The notes: generated by a model not told the origin, from the letters alone. A DNA stretch of 64,000 nt from Flammeovirgaceae bacterium UBA2371 (GCA_002345965.1 DDTF01000066.1:41641-105640), one strand, 5' to 3'; positions 34,346-43,411 are shown, numbered from the stretch's first letter. Numbers and translations are program-made.

Positions 34346-36220
34346 ATGAAAAACGAATTGGAATTGGATACGGAGCAGAAAAATACTTCTGAAGAGATAA
34401 CTCAAACGCAGCTGAGTGCGGAGGATACATCCCGTAAAGGACGTGATTCTTTATTAAATTCTGAAAATAATACAGAGGACGATCATGATGATTCCAGCGA
34501 GGAGGACAATATCGACTACTCTAATTGTTCGAAAGAGGAGCTGGCTAAAGTAATTAAGGAGCTTTCGGGAGAATCAAGTTTTAGTAGAATTGACTCTGTG
34601 ATAAGGGAGATAAAGCCTTTGTTCAATGAGATAAGGAACGGAGAGAAAGCCAAAGCCCTGGACAAATTTATTGCCGAAGGTGGTGTCAAGGATGACTTTG
34701 ATTACAAAGGTGATGACATAGATCACGAGTTTGATGCTACTGTGAAATTGCTATTAGATAAAAAGAATAAATACTTCAAAGATCAGGAGCAGCAAAAGAA
34801 CGAAAACCTTTTCAAGAAAAACGAAATACTTGAAAAGTTGAGGTCATTGGCAGATGGGGAGGATACGGAGAATAGTTTTTCAGTGTTCAAGCAATTGCAG
34901 AACGAATGGAAAAAAATTGGTCCGGTACCCAATACTCATTCACGCACTTTGTGGGCCAACTACAGCGCACTTTTAGATTTATACTATGACCAGCGCAGTA
35001 TTTATTTTGAACTCAAAGAACTGGACAGGAAGAAAAACCTCGAGTATAAGATAGAGCTATGCGAAAGGGCAGAAAAGCTAGTTGGTGAAGAGGTCATTAA
35101 AGTGGCAGTGAAAGAATTGAATGAGCTGCACGAAGAGTTCAAACACATAGGACCTGTACCACGCGAAGAAAAGGATAATATTTGGAATCGTTTTAAAGCA
35201 GCCTCTGATGCCATCTATGCAAGGAGAGATGCTTTTATGTCATCGTTGCATGAATCCTTTAAAAAGAACCTGGAAGAAAAGAAGAAACTGATTGAAGAGC
35301 TGAGTGCTTTTTCTGATTTCAACAGCGACAGAATCAAAGAGTGGAATCAAAAGACAAAGGATATTCTGGCGATTCAGAAAAGGTGGGAGGCTGTAGGACC
35401 CGTGCCTCGTTCTCAAACCAAGGAGACAAACCGGATGTTCTGGTCAACTTTTAAAGCGTTTTTCAACAACAAGAATGCTTTTTTCAAAAAGTTGGATGGT
35501 GATAGGGAAAAAAATCTCGAGTTGAAAAAGGTGCTGATAGAGAAGGCCAATAGCATCAAGGACAGTACCGATTGGCTGAACGCATCTGAAGAACTAAAAA
35601 GATTGCAACAGGAATGGAAGGAGATAGGACCTGTACCTGAAAAACAGAGAGACAAGTTGTACAAGGAGTTTAAGGCTGCTTGTGATGTTTTCTTTGATAA
35701 GCGAAGGGAGCAATACGGCAAACAAGACAAAGAGCAGGAAGACAATCTAATGCAAAAGAAGGAATTGTGTGAGATGCTGGAGAAACACGCCTCAGATAAA
35801 ACCGGAGATAGTGAAATGCTCACTGAAATTGTAGGCAAGTTTAATGCTATTGGGTTTGTTCCCAGAAAGGCAATCAAATCCATCAAATCCAGATTTGATA
35901 AAGCAGTGGAGGGCTTTGTTTCTTCATTGTCTGGGCTAACCGATGATGACCGCGATCGCCTTAGAACGGAAATTCAATTGGTAGGGCTTCGCAACGACCC
36001 CAACAGTGAACGCAAAATACATCATAAAGAGCAGGCCATTAAGACGCAGATTCATAAAGCAGAGAACGACATTGCCATACTTCAAAACAACCTCGAGTTT
36101 TTTGGCAGATCCAGGAATGCAGAGAAAATGAAGGGTGAGTTTACCGAAAAACTTGAAGCGGCTGCCAATCATTTAAAAGAGCTTAAAAAACAGCTCAAAT
36201 TAATTAAAACTGTTTCTTAG
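34346..36220 (+). CDS. DUF349 repeat protein
   Basis: A 624-residue, highly charged, mostly helical protein. After an acidic low-complexity N-terminus (about residues 1-60) come at least five DUF349 units. Each carries the W-K-x-I/V-GPVP signature (EWKKIGPVPNTHSR, FKHIGPVPREEKD, RWEAVGPVPRSQTKE, EWKEIGPVPEKQRDK, then a variant FNAIGFVPRKAIK). A long coiled coil closes the protein. DUF349 proteins are common in Bacteroidota and Actinobacteria and have no firmly established function. It probably acts as a cytoplasmic scaffold. Confidence 0.92.
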   Translation: MKNELELDTEQKNTSEEITQTQLSAEDTSRKGRDSLLNSENNTEDDHDDSSEEDNIDYSNCSKEELAKVIKELSGESSFSRIDSVIREIKPLFNEIRNGEKAKALDKFIAEGGVKDDFDYKGDDIDHEFDATVKLLLDKKNKYFKDQEQQKNENLFKKNEILEKLRSLADGEDTENSFSVFKQLQNEWKKIGPVPNTHSRTLWANYSALLDLYYDQRSIYFELKELDRKKNLEYKIELCERAEKLVGEEVIKVAVKELNELHEEFKHIGPVPREEKDNIWNRFKAASDAIYARRDAFMSSLHESFKKNLEEKKKLIEELSAFSDFNSDRIKEWNQKTKDILAIQKRWEAVGPVPRSQTKETNRMFWSTFKAFFNNKNAFFKKLDGDREKNLELKKVLIEKANSIKDSTDWLNASEELKRLQQEWKEIGPVPEKQRDKLYKEFKAACDVFFDKRREQYGKQDKEQEDNLMQKKELCEMLEKHASDKTGDSEMLTEIVGKFNAIGFVPRKAIKSIKSRFDKAVEGFVSSLSGLTDDDRDRLRTEIQLVGLRNDPNSERKIHHKEQAIKTQIHKAENDIAILQNNLEFFGRSRNAEKMKGEFTEKLEAAANHLKELKKQLKLIKTVS

Positions 36221-36224
36221 AGGG

Positions 36225-36255
36225 TTTGGAATAGTCTTCACTTCCTTTATTTTTG
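36225..36255 (+). promoter_or_regulatory. Promoter of tRNA-Thr
   Basis: TTTG (36225-36228), 19 bp, then TATTTTTG (36248-36255), an ideal match to the phylum consensus. The mature tRNA starts about 69 nt further on. Confidence 0.7.
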
Positions 36256-36323
36256 CACATCATTTTTGATGCCATCATTACTCACGCTTTGTTTTGGGTT
36301 TTGAGCAGGTTTTAAAAGGGTAA

Positions 36324-36396
<73 letters not shown>

Positions 36397-36410
36397 CTTG
36401 ATAAGAACAA

Positions 36411-36437
36411 AAAGCAGTCCCCTGGGGCTGCTTTTTT
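36411..36437 (+). terminator. Terminator after tRNA-Thr
   Basis: The stem AGCAG(T)CCC/GGGCTGCT with one bulged T is followed by a run of T residues. Confidence 0.8.
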
Positions 36438-36482
36438 CATTTCTAACCTGCACGATCTTTTAAAGGGCGTTCAAAGCACAGG

Positions 36483-36971
36483 TCATATGTTCACACGGAT
36501 TTGAGTAGCCCAGTATACTAAATAGGTAAAAACAATAATTAACATTGGGAGATCGTAACTTATCAGCTGCCTTTGAATAATATTAGGAGTCCCGTGGTTA
36601 ATCTCTTCAATCAACGCGTCTTGCTTAAAAACCAATATTTTGGTTATCTCACCTTCTTCGCTAAACACTTTAAACTCGCCTTCTCTCAAATCATCTACAA
36701 AGCGCCCCAGGCTCATTAACTTACCACTGCGGTAATATGACGTGTATTTCCCATGTTTCTTACCCAGGTGATACTCCTCTTCAATGATCAACTCCCCTGT
36801 GTCATAATAAAACCTCCATATCCCATCTCTCAATCCCTCGTTATAGCACCCTTCACTAATCAGGATGGCGTGCTTATTAAATTCTTTCCATTTGCCATTT
36901 TTCCTTTCAATGGAATCTTCCTTTTCTTTTGCTTTGGGCTTAAAGTATTGATTGATTAATTTTTTTAGCAT
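36483..36971 (-). CDS. YwqK/MORN-repeat-like protein with C-terminal membrane helix
   Basis: A 162-residue protein. Residues about 25-115 hold four MORN-like strand pairs of the YwqK type (GCYNEGLRDGIWRFYYDTGE, YHLGKKHGKYTSYYRSGK, GRFVDDLREGEFKVFSEEGE). The last 25 residues form a hydrophobic helix (LPMLIIVFTYLVYWA). YwqK-like proteins are often labelled antitoxins in databases, but no toxin lies here. The start at 36971 lies 10 bp after the Cys-rich gene, and the frame could be extended only by overlapping it. The two genes are likely co-transcribed. Confidence 0.8.
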   Translation of the reverse strand: MLKKLINQYFKPKAKEKEDSIERKNGKWKEFNKHAILISEGCYNEGLRDGIWRFYYDTGELIIEEEYHLGKKHGKYTSYYRSGKLMSLGRFVDDLREGEFKVFSEEGEITKILVFKQDALIEEINHGTPNIIQRQLISYDLPMLIIVFTYLVYWATQIRVNI

Positions 36972-36981
36972 AACCTTCAGT

Positions 36982-37296
36982 TCAATGGTATTCCTCACAG
37001 TGCCAAACTCCTCCTTCTGCTTTTGGAAGTTGACAATAAGGGACGTTGGAGCAGTTGCCACACAAACCCTTCAATGAAGAAATTAATTTTTCGTTGTGAC
37101 TACGTGATGCAATTGAAAGGAATGAAGTAGGTACAGACTCCTCAACCTCAAAGAGTTCACATTGTAATATGATTTTATTAGCGTTTAATTTGAAAACGCA
37201 CGTGAACCTGTTTGCACAAGTTTCACATAATCCAGGAAGTTCTTCCTGTATTATTCTTCCGATAAAATTATTGGAGGTTACCGCATCTGCAATCAT
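36982..37296 (-). CDS. Small protein with two Cys4 modules
   Basis: A 104-residue protein with an internal duplication. Module A has C24-x2-C27-x5-C33-x12-C46, and module B has C79-x2-C82-x5-C88-x11-C100. Both start with GLCxxC and end in a short acidic HCEEY-like or QCELFE stretch. The spacing suggests a zinc or iron-sulfur site in each. Single-module relatives ending in GGVWHCEEY occur in other bacteria, but no function is known to me. The ATG at 37296 is preferred to a TTG 39 bp upstream because a sigma-54-like promoter occupies the region between them. It is adjacent to a sigma-54 activator gene. Confidence 0.8.
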   Translation of the reverse strand: MIADAVTSNNFIGRIIQEELPGLCETCANRFTCVFKLNANKIILQCELFEVEESVPTSFLSIASRSHNEKLISSLKGLCGNCSNVPYCQLPKAEGGVWHCEEYH

Positions 37297-37314
37297 AACT
37301 TTTTTGATACCACA

Positions 37315-37330
37315 CCCAAAATGTGTACCA
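37315..37330 (-). promoter_or_regulatory. Sigma-54-like promoter for the Cys4 protein gene
   Basis: The minus strand reads TGGTACACATTTTGGG, matching TGGYAYR-N4-TTGC except that the -12 GC is GG. The predicted start of transcription is about 8 nt before the chosen ATG. Confidence 0.4.
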
Positions 37331-37396
37331 AACAAAATGATTGATTCCAGTGAGTATTGTAACTAAGGAGGCGCTATTAGTGATTAAAAAATACTC

Positions 37397-37417
37397 AGTG
37401 AGGTGTTATTCCTCACT
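37397..37417 (-). terminator. Hairpin after the response regulator gene
   Basis: A 7-bp stem AGTGAGG/CCTCACT with a 7-nt loop overlaps the stop codon. On the minus strand a T6 run follows five bases later. It is a plausible but imperfect terminator. Confidence 0.5.
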
Positions 37418-38765
37418 ATGCATTTTTCTTAATGCGTTTTATTTTTTCGCGTAGTGTTTTCCTGTCTATACCAAGTATTCTGGCAGTGTGTGAAATATTG
37501 TTTCTATGTGAACCCAGCACCTTCATGATGTACTCCTGTTCAACTTCCACTAAAGGTCTATCCATGCCTTTGTCTTGGTAGGCTGAATAGCGAAATGTTT
37601 CTGGTAAATCCGGAACATCGATGAATTCATCTTCTACTAGAATGGTGAGTCGATGAATCAGATTCTGTAATTCTCTTACATTGCCAGGCCAGTTATAAGC
37701 GATTAGTGCATTCATGGCTTTATCACTTAATCGCATCTTATGCTTATTTAACTCCCGTGCATATTTAGAAAGGAAATATTCAGTGAGCAGTTCAATGTCA
37801 TTTCCTCTCAGACGAAGTGGAGGAAGATCTATGGTAATTATAAATAACCTGTAATATAAATCTTCTCTGAATAAACCTTTTTTAACCAACTCCTTCAAAT
37901 CAACATTAGTGGCTGCAACCACGCGCACATTTACTTTCTGAGGTTTTTTGGATCCTATCATATAGAACTCCTTTTCTTGCAATACACGAAGTAGCTTTGC
38001 CTGCATGGATAAGCTGGTGTTTCCGATCTCATCAAGAAAAATAGTTCCACCATCCGCGGTTTGAAAAAATCCGGCCCTGGTTTCATTGGCACCCGTAAAT
38101 GCGCCTTTTACATAACCAAAAAGTTCACTTTCAAGCAGTGTATCGGGTATTCCACCACAATTCACTGGCACAAATGGCGTTTGAACACCAGTGCTGTAAT
38201 GCAGTGCACGTGCAACAAGTTCTTTTCCGGTTCCACTTTCACCGGTGATTAGTACTGTTGCGTTGGTGGTTTTAACTTTTGCAATTGTTTTAAAAACATC
38301 TTGCATCGGTTCGGAGGCACCGATGATGCCGAAAGTACTATCCTCTGTAGTAATTTCTTTCTTTCTTTTGTAATTGCTGGCTTTAGACAATACGCGGTTT
38401 ACTGCGTTGAATAACTCTTCTTCAGTAAATGGTTTTACCAGATATTCTTCAGCACCCACTTTTATTGAATTTACTGCTCCTTCTATAGATGGGAACCCTG
38501 TGATAACCAGTATGCCTACATGCTTGAAATTTTCAGACACATGGCGCACCAGTTGAATGCCATTTTGATCGGGCATTTTCAGGTCGGTAATCACCAAATC
38601 CATGGGTACTGAGCTGAGTATGGCAATAGCAGATTGAACCTGGTGTGCAACATACACCCTAAAGGAGGCTGCCTCTAGGTTTCGCTTAATCAACTCAACC
38701 GTTTCAACGGAATCATCTACAACTAATACATTGGTTACGCTCCTACTTTTACTCACTGAATTCAT
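37416..38765 (-). CDS. NtrC-type sigma-54-dependent response regulator
   Basis: A 449-residue transcription activator. It has a receiver domain (1-125) with phospho-acceptor D61 in VITDLKMPD, an AAA+ domain (about 145-385) with Walker A GESGTGKELVARAL and the sigma-54-contacting GAFTGA loop (KGAFTGANETRAGFF), and a Fis-type helix-turn-helix at the end (ISHTARILGIDRKTLREKI). It lies 2 bp after its cognate histidine kinase gene. The intact GAFTGA motif means it should activate sigma-54 promoters, and two such sequences occur next to the flanking genes. Confidence 0.96.
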   Translation of the reverse strand: MNSVSKSRSVTNVLVVDDSVETVELIKRNLEAASFRVYVAHQVQSAIAILSSVPMDLVITDLKMPDQNGIQLVRHVSENFKHVGILVITGFPSIEGAVNSIKVGAEEYLVKPFTEEELFNAVNRVLSKASNYKRKKEITTEDSTFGIIGASEPMQDVFKTIAKVKTTNATVLITGESGTGKELVARALHYSTGVQTPFVPVNCGGIPDTLLESELFGYVKGAFTGANETRAGFFQTADGGTIFLDEIGNTSLSMQAKLLRVLQEKEFYMIGSKKPQKVNVRVVAATNVDLKELVKKGLFREDLYYRLFIITIDLPPLRLRGNDIELLTEYFLSKYARELNKHKMRLSDKAMNALIAYNWPGNVRELQNLIHRLTILVEDEFIDVPDLPETFRYSAYQDKGMDRPLVEVEQEYIMKVLGSHRNNISHTARILGIDRKTLREKIKRIKKNA

Positions 38766-38767
38766 AA

Positions 38768-39877
38768 TTAACTAATTGTATTTAACGGCAATTTTACCTC
38801 AAATCTGGTTCCTGAATCAACTTTACTTTGTACTGCTATCTTACCGTGATGAGCGGTGATTATTCCCTGTACCACAGCAAGTCCCAGTCCTGTTCCATGG
38901 CCCACAGGCTTTGTTGTGAAGAACGGTTCGAATATTTTTTTCTTTATTTCAGGTGTCATGCCATGTCCGGTATCTTTTACAACCAATAACACGGAATTAG
39001 ATTTTACGTTCGTACTGATGAGAATTTCCCCACCCTTAGGCATAGCATGAATGGCATTAGTAATTAGGTTTACCAAGACCTGTGTCATTTGCACTGCATC
39101 CGCTTGAATAGCAGGCAAGTTTTTATGCAGTTTCTGAGTAATAGTAATTTTGTTTCCCTGGTAGCGTGCGTCAATGAAATATAAAATGTTTGAAATGACT
39201 TCATTCAAATCGACAGTTGTGATTTGTTGGGGCATTTGTCTGGAGAAGAACATCAATTTCTTAATGATCTCTCTGGTGTACAAGGAAGCTTTGATAATGC
39301 GCTCCAGGTCTTCATCTTGCTGTGGTTTTAGGGCTCCCGCTTTTTTTATAAGTTGTGAGAAACCAAGAATTCTCCCCAAGGGTTCGTTTAATTCATGCGC
39401 AATACCTGCTGTTAATTCGCCTATCAACGCCAATCTTTCAACATGTTGTAATTGAACCTCTAATTTTTTTCTTTCTTCCTCTATGGAGATGCGTTTGATA
39501 ATAAGACTAAACCCTCTTGCTACGGCCTTTAATAAGCTTTTTTCTTCTGCAAGAAATGGCCGCTTGGCATTTATGTTCCGGTGGTTCCGATATCCTACTT
39601 CTATCTGACCCTTTAGTTTGCCATCTAATTTGATAGGTGTCTTGATGGAGTGTAGCGATAATTTAAATTTTGATGTTTTATACTCCTGATTACCAATGGT
39701 AATTTTTGCTTCTGCCACTTGAGGATGTTGCAATGCAGCCTTAAGGATAGAAAGTGTCTTTGTTGAAATACCAGCCAGGTCGTTGCCTGATTGAAGCGCA
39801 ATCCGAGACAGTTCGTAAAGACATTTTAGCTCTTTAACGCGTTCTTGTAATTTGAAATTGATGTCATTCCTCGCCAT
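38768..39877 (-). CDS. Cytoplasmic sensor histidine kinase
   Basis: A 369-residue NtrB-like kinase with no membrane segment. Residues about 1-135 form a GAF-like sensor region starting with a coiled coil (LQERVKELKCLYELSRIAL). The dimerisation/phospho-acceptor helix has H161 in GELTAGIAHELNEPLG. The ATPase domain has the N-box VLVNLITNAIHAM, G1 VKDTGHGM and G2 GHGTGLGLAVVQGI. The ATG at 39877 is preferred over a TTG four codons upstream that lies in the -7 box. The signal is unknown. A single Cys19 in the coiled coil is the only obvious redox candidate. Confidence 0.93.
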   Translation of the reverse strand: MARNDINFKLQERVKELKCLYELSRIALQSGNDLAGISTKTLSILKAALQHPQVAEAKITIGNQEYKTSKFKLSLHSIKTPIKLDGKLKGQIEVGYRNHRNINAKRPFLAEEKSLLKAVARGFSLIIKRISIEEERKKLEVQLQHVERLALIGELTAGIAHELNEPLGRILGFSQLIKKAGALKPQQDEDLERIIKASLYTREIIKKLMFFSRQMPQQITTVDLNEVISNILYFIDARYQGNKITITQKLHKNLPAIQADAVQMTQVLVNLITNAIHAMPKGGEILISTNVKSNSVLLVVKDTGHGMTPEIKKKIFEPFFTTKPVGHGTGLGLAVVQGIITAHHGKIAVQSKVDSGTRFEVKLPLNTIS

Positions 39878-39886
39878 AACTGTTTG

Positions 39887-39894
39887 CAAATTTA
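39887..39894 (-). promoter_or_regulatory. Candidate -7 element for the kinase-regulator operon
   Basis: The minus strand reads TAAATTTG, an exact TAnnTTTG match whose end is 9 bp before the kinase ATG. The leader would be very short. Confidence 0.4.
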
Positions 39895-40032
39895 GTTGGG
39901 GTAAATTGAATCATCTACCAGCTTGCGCATAATAGTAAAATTGATGAGTAATTACTCCCCAACTGGGTAATATCACCTCAGTACGATTATTTGAAATCAT
40001 CGCTCAGTTTCTTCCCTGGGCATTTTAATTTC

Positions 40033-40047
40033 TGGCACAGAATTGGG
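40033..40047 (+). promoter_or_regulatory. Sigma-54-like promoter for the Rnk-like gene
   Basis: TGGCACAGAATTGGG has a perfect -24 box (TGGCAC). At the -12 position GG replaces the consensus GC. It lies 17 bp before the start codon and is divergent from the sigma-54 activator operon. Confidence 0.45.
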
Positions 40048-40063
40048 GATCGGGTAAGTAGAA

Positions 40064-40474
40064 ATGGAAACAAGTAAAATCGTGACTATAACGGACTATA
40101 ACCGTTTGATGGAGCTCATCACTCCGATCAGGGAGAAGCGTACAGTGCCCCCTATGGTTGAAATGCTATTTGACAAACTAAGCAGCGCGAAGCTAGTGCC
40201 CCAAGAGGAGATAAGCAGTAAAATAATCACGATGAATTCCCGGGCACTGTTAAAAAACCTTTCGAATGGGTGGTCAGCTGAAATTCTGCTTGCGTACCCA
40301 AAAGATTCAGATCAGAGGAAAACCAAAATATCCGTATTCACCAATATTGGTATTGCCTTATTGGGATGTAAAGAGGGGCAGATTACGACATGGCAAACAC
40401 CAACGGGTTGGGGACAGTTTGTAGTTGAAGAGGTCATGTATCAGCCTGAAGCGGCAAAGGAGTTTCAACTTTAA
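40064..40474 (+). CDS. Rnk/GreA-type C-terminal domain protein
   Basis: A 136-residue protein of the Rnk (nucleoside diphosphate kinase regulator) and GreA/GreB C-terminal domain family. The FKBP-like sheet is clear: SKIITMNSRALLKNL, then AEILLAYPKDSDQRKTKISV, then NIGIALLGCKEGQITTW and VVEEVMYQPEA. It lacks the acidic coiled coil of true Gre factors, so it probably binds RNA polymerase without cleaving transcripts. It is divergent from a histidine kinase gene, behind a sigma-54-like promoter, which suggests that it is a target of that system. Confidence 0.88.
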   Translation: METSKIVTITDYNRLMELITPIREKRTVPPMVEMLFDKLSSAKLVPQEEISSKIITMNSRALLKNLSNGWSAEILLAYPKDSDQRKTKISVFTNIGIALLGCKEGQITTWQTPTGWGQFVVEEVMYQPEAAKEFQL

Positions 40475-40511
40475 AAAAACAGGTTTGAGTGAGGACGGGT
40501 TGTGTTAAGGT

Positions 40512-40546
40512 AGCCCTGGAGAGTGGGGACTTTCCAGGGCTTTTTT
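40512..40546 (+). terminator. Terminator after the Rnk-like gene
   Basis: A 9-bp stem AGCCCTGGA/TCCAGGGCT with a 12-nt loop is followed by six T residues. Confidence 0.85.
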
Positions 40547-40566
40547 CTTGAACAGTCAGCCATTAA

Positions 40567-41916
40567 TTAATTACAGTATTTGTCTGCGATAGCAATGGCT
40601 TCTGAAATAATTTCAAGTCCTTCGTCCACCTGTTCTTTGTTGATGATCAGGGGAGGGGCAATGAAAATATAATTCCATCGCACGAAAGTGAACATACCTA
40701 ATTCCTTGATTCTGGCTGCCATTTTATTGGTCACCTCCATTTGATCGGGTTTGGCATTCCAGGGTGTAACAGGCTCTTTTGTTTTTCTGTTTTTTACCAA
40801 TTCAATACATCCCAGCAAACCTGTATTTCGGAAATCGCCAATGCTTGGATGTTTGTCCTTCATTTTTTCAATTTGTTCTTCGATGTACTTTCCCATTTTC
40901 AGGGTATTCGCAAACAAGCCATCGCTTTCATAAATATTAATTACCGCCAGGGCTGCAGCACATGAGAGGGGGTGAGCGGAATAGGTCAATCCAAGAGGTA
41001 AAGCTTTTTCATCAAAGTGATGGGCTATTTTGTCGCTTACGATTACTCCACCTAATGGGAGGTATCCCGATGTCAAGCCTTTGGCCATGCAGATGATGTC
41101 CGGAGTAACGCCATGATTGTCAACACCAAACCAATTGCCAGTGCGACCGAATCCACTCATCACTTCATCTGAGATGGTGAGGATTCCATATTTGTCGGCA
41201 ATGGCTTTTACTTTTTTCCAATATCCTGGAGGATATTTGATGCATCCGGATGACCCCGATTCGCCTTCCATGAGAACAGCTGCGATGCTTTCCGGATTTT
41301 CATATTTGATTATCTGTTCCATATGCGCAGCGGCACGTTCCCCGCATTCTTCAGGCGTTGTACTATACCAGGGGCAGCGGTAGAAGTAAGGATTTTCTAC
41401 ATGAATGAAGTTTGGAGCTTGATGACCATCTACCGGATGTTTTCGGGGATCACCTCCTGCAGAAAACGCACCATGCGTTGACCCATGGTAGGATCGGTAA
41501 AGTGAGATGATCTTGGCCCTGCCAGTATAGACACGCGCTATCTTGATGGCGTTTTCAATGGCTTCGGCTCCCCCCAATGTAAAGAAGGTTTTGTTTAAAC
41601 CTTCAGGAGAAATTTCAGCAATTTTTTTTCCAAGCTTACCTCTGATTTCTGTTGCGGCTGCAGGTACGATGTAATTAACCTCATTCATTTGTTTTATGAT
41701 GGCATCATTGACACGTTTGTCACCGTGACCGATATTTACATTCATTAACTGTGAGGAAAAGTCGATGATACGTTTCCCATTGGCTTCATGAAGGTAGACA
41801 CCCTCTGTTTTAACAATATTTAGCGGACTAAGTCCGGCTTGTTTCGACCAGGCAAACAGGGTATGTTTTAAATTGTCCTGAAAGGCTGTTGAAGTTGCTG
41901 ATGTAGCAGTTTGCAT
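40567..41916 (-). CDS. Class III pyridoxal-phosphate aminotransferase (omega-amino acid:pyruvate type)
   Basis: A 449-residue fold-type I enzyme. It has GGAEAIENAIKIARVYTGR, the YRSYHGSTHGAF segment, SDEVMSGFGRTGNWFGVDN with the cofactor-binding Asp, and the PLP lysine in MAKGLTSGYLPLGG. Relatives act on beta-alanine, taurine or other omega-amino acids with pyruvate as acceptor. It lies 25 bp after a CoA-acylating semialdehyde dehydrogenase gene, which fits conversion of a beta-amino acid to a semialdehyde and then an acyl-CoA. The exact substrate is not visible. Confidence 0.92.
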   Translation of the reverse strand: MQTATSATSTAFQDNLKHTLFAWSKQAGLSPLNIVKTEGVYLHEANGKRIIDFSSQLMNVNIGHGDKRVNDAIIKQMNEVNYIVPAAATEIRGKLGKKIAEISPEGLNKTFFTLGGAEAIENAIKIARVYTGRAKIISLYRSYHGSTHGAFSAGGDPRKHPVDGHQAPNFIHVENPYFYRCPWYSTTPEECGERAAAHMEQIIKYENPESIAAVLMEGESGSSGCIKYPPGYWKKVKAIADKYGILTISDEVMSGFGRTGNWFGVDNHGVTPDIICMAKGLTSGYLPLGGVIVSDKIAHHFDEKALPLGLTYSAHPLSCAAALAVINIYESDGLFANTLKMGKYIEEQIEKMKDKHPSIGDFRNTGLLGCIELVKNRKTKEPVTPWNAKPDQMEVTNKMAARIKELGMFTFVRWNYIFIAPPLIINKEQVDEGLEIISEAIAIADKYCN

Positions 41917-41941
41917 AGTAGTAGTTTAAAATCGTTATCAA

Positions 41942-43411
41942 TTAACTCATCCAGTTGGTTCGCGCTTCCGGGTTCCACTTGATGGTGGTCTTTTTCATTT
42001 GTGTCCAGAATTCAATAGCACTTTTTCCGGTGATATCACCTGCGCCAAATCTGGATTCATTCCAACCTCCGAAAGAAAAAGGCTCCCGAGGTACAGGTAC
42101 ACCGATGTTTACACCGATCATACCGGCACTGGCTTTTTCGGCAACGTACTTGGCCAATCCGCCACTTTGAGTAAATACCGAGGCAGCGTTGCCATATGTT
42201 GAATTGTTTTCGATGGCAATGGCCTCATCCAATGTCTTGGTGCGCATGATGGCCAATACAGGGCCGAATACTTCATCCTTGGCAATGGCCATGTCGGGAG
42301 TAACATGGTCGATTACAGTAGGGCCAACATAAAACCCGCCTTCCATCCCGTCCACGACAGTGTTCCTTCCATCCACTAAAATTTTTGCTCCTGCTTTTTC
42401 TGCATCGGTTATGTATTTTTCAATTCGTTCTTTGGCCTCTTTTGAAATGACGGATCCAAGGTTTTTGCCGGGTACAATCTTTCGCGCTTCTTCGCACACT
42501 TTTTCTATGATGTGGTCAATCTCACCAACACCTACCATGGCGGAGGCTGCCATGCAACGTTGCCCTGCACATCCACTCATCGAAGCGGTAATGTTGGAGG
42601 CGGTCATTTCTACTTGTGCATCGGGCAACACGAGTAAATGATTTTTAGCTCCGCCTAGCGCCAGGCACCTTTTAAGGTTGTTTGTAGATCGTTGATAAAC
42701 AATTTTTGCCACCTTGGTAGATCCCACAAACGATACCGCTTTGATTCCAGGATGGTCACAGATGCCTTCAACAATTTCTTTGGTGCCGTTCACTATATTA
42801 AAAACACCGTCAGGTAGTCCGGCCTCTTTCAAAATGGCTGCCAAACGATGAGCCGTAAGGGGAACACGCTCTGAAGGTTTTAGTATCATACAATTGCCCA
42901 GCGCCAGAATATTAGGAATAGTCCAATTGGGTACCATACAAGGAAAATTAAAAGGCGTGATACTCGCTACAACCCCCAATGGGATTTTTTCGGTTTTGCA
43001 ATCAACGCCCTGACTTACCTCGAGAATTTCTCCCGGGATCAGCTGGGGCAGAGATACAGCAAACTCAGTTAGTTCAATGGCTTTGTCCACTTCAGCTTCT
43101 GCTTCACTTTTGATTTTGCCGTTTTCAAGATGAATGAGCTCTGTAAGCTCTGCTTTGTATTTTTGCAAAAGGGTTCTGTAGTTAAATAGAATTTGAACCC
43201 TCTCCTTTATCGGTGTAGCAGACCACGATGGGAAAGCTTGCTGTGCCGCAGCTACCGCGTTATTCAAAGCATCAATGTCTGAAACAGGTACTTTGGAAAG
43301 TAGTTCACCATTCAGCGGGCTGACAACATCCATCTTTTCTCCTGACGAATCAACAAAGTGCCCTTTGATATAGTTTTTTACTTCTGGAAATTTCAATGTA
43401 GCTGTTGCCAT
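41942..43411 (-). CDS. mmsA: CoA-acylating methylmalonate-semialdehyde dehydrogenase
   Basis: This enzyme oxidises methylmalonate or malonate semialdehyde to propionyl-CoA or acetyl-CoA with NAD and CoA, releasing CO2. The 489 residues show the ALDH catalytic Cys in SGCAGQRCMAAS, the NAD-binding FVGSTKVAKIVY, and MmsA-specific strings (SITPFNFPCMVPNWTIPNIL, PVPREPFSFGGWNESRFG). The usual ALDH catalytic Glu is replaced (CLALGGAKNHLLV), as expected for MmsA. It sits between the amidohydrolase and the aminotransferase genes in one operon. Confidence 0.95.
   Translation of the reverse strand: MATATLKFPEVKNYIKGHFVDSSGEKMDVVSPLNGELLSKVPVSDIDALNNAVAAAQQAFPSWSATPIKERVQILFNYRTLLQKYKAELTELIHLENGKIKSEAEAEVDKAIELTEFAVSLPQLIPGEILEVSQGVDCKTEKIPLGVVASITPFNFPCMVPNWTIPNILALGNCMILKPSERVPLTAHRLAAILKEAGLPDGVFNIVNGTKEIVEGICDHPGIKAVSFVGSTKVAKIVYQRSTNNLKRCLALGGAKNHLLVLPDAQVEMTASNITASMSGCAGQRCMAASAMVGVGEIDHIIEKVCEEARKIVPGKNLGSVISKEAKERIEKYITDAEKAGAKILVDGRNTVVDGMEGGFYVGPTVIDHVTPDMAIAKDEVFGPVLAIMRTKTLDEAIAIENNSTYGNAASVFTQSGGLAKYVAEKASAGMIGVNIGVPVPREPFSFGGWNESRFGAGDITGKSAIEFWTQMKKTTIKWNPEARTNWMS

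Noticed and set aside
36483..37296. Toxin-antitoxin pair (YwqK annotated as antitoxin)
   Set aside because: The adjacent Cys4 protein does not resemble a toxin, and the YwqK antitoxin label is an unreliable annotation carried by the MORN-like family.
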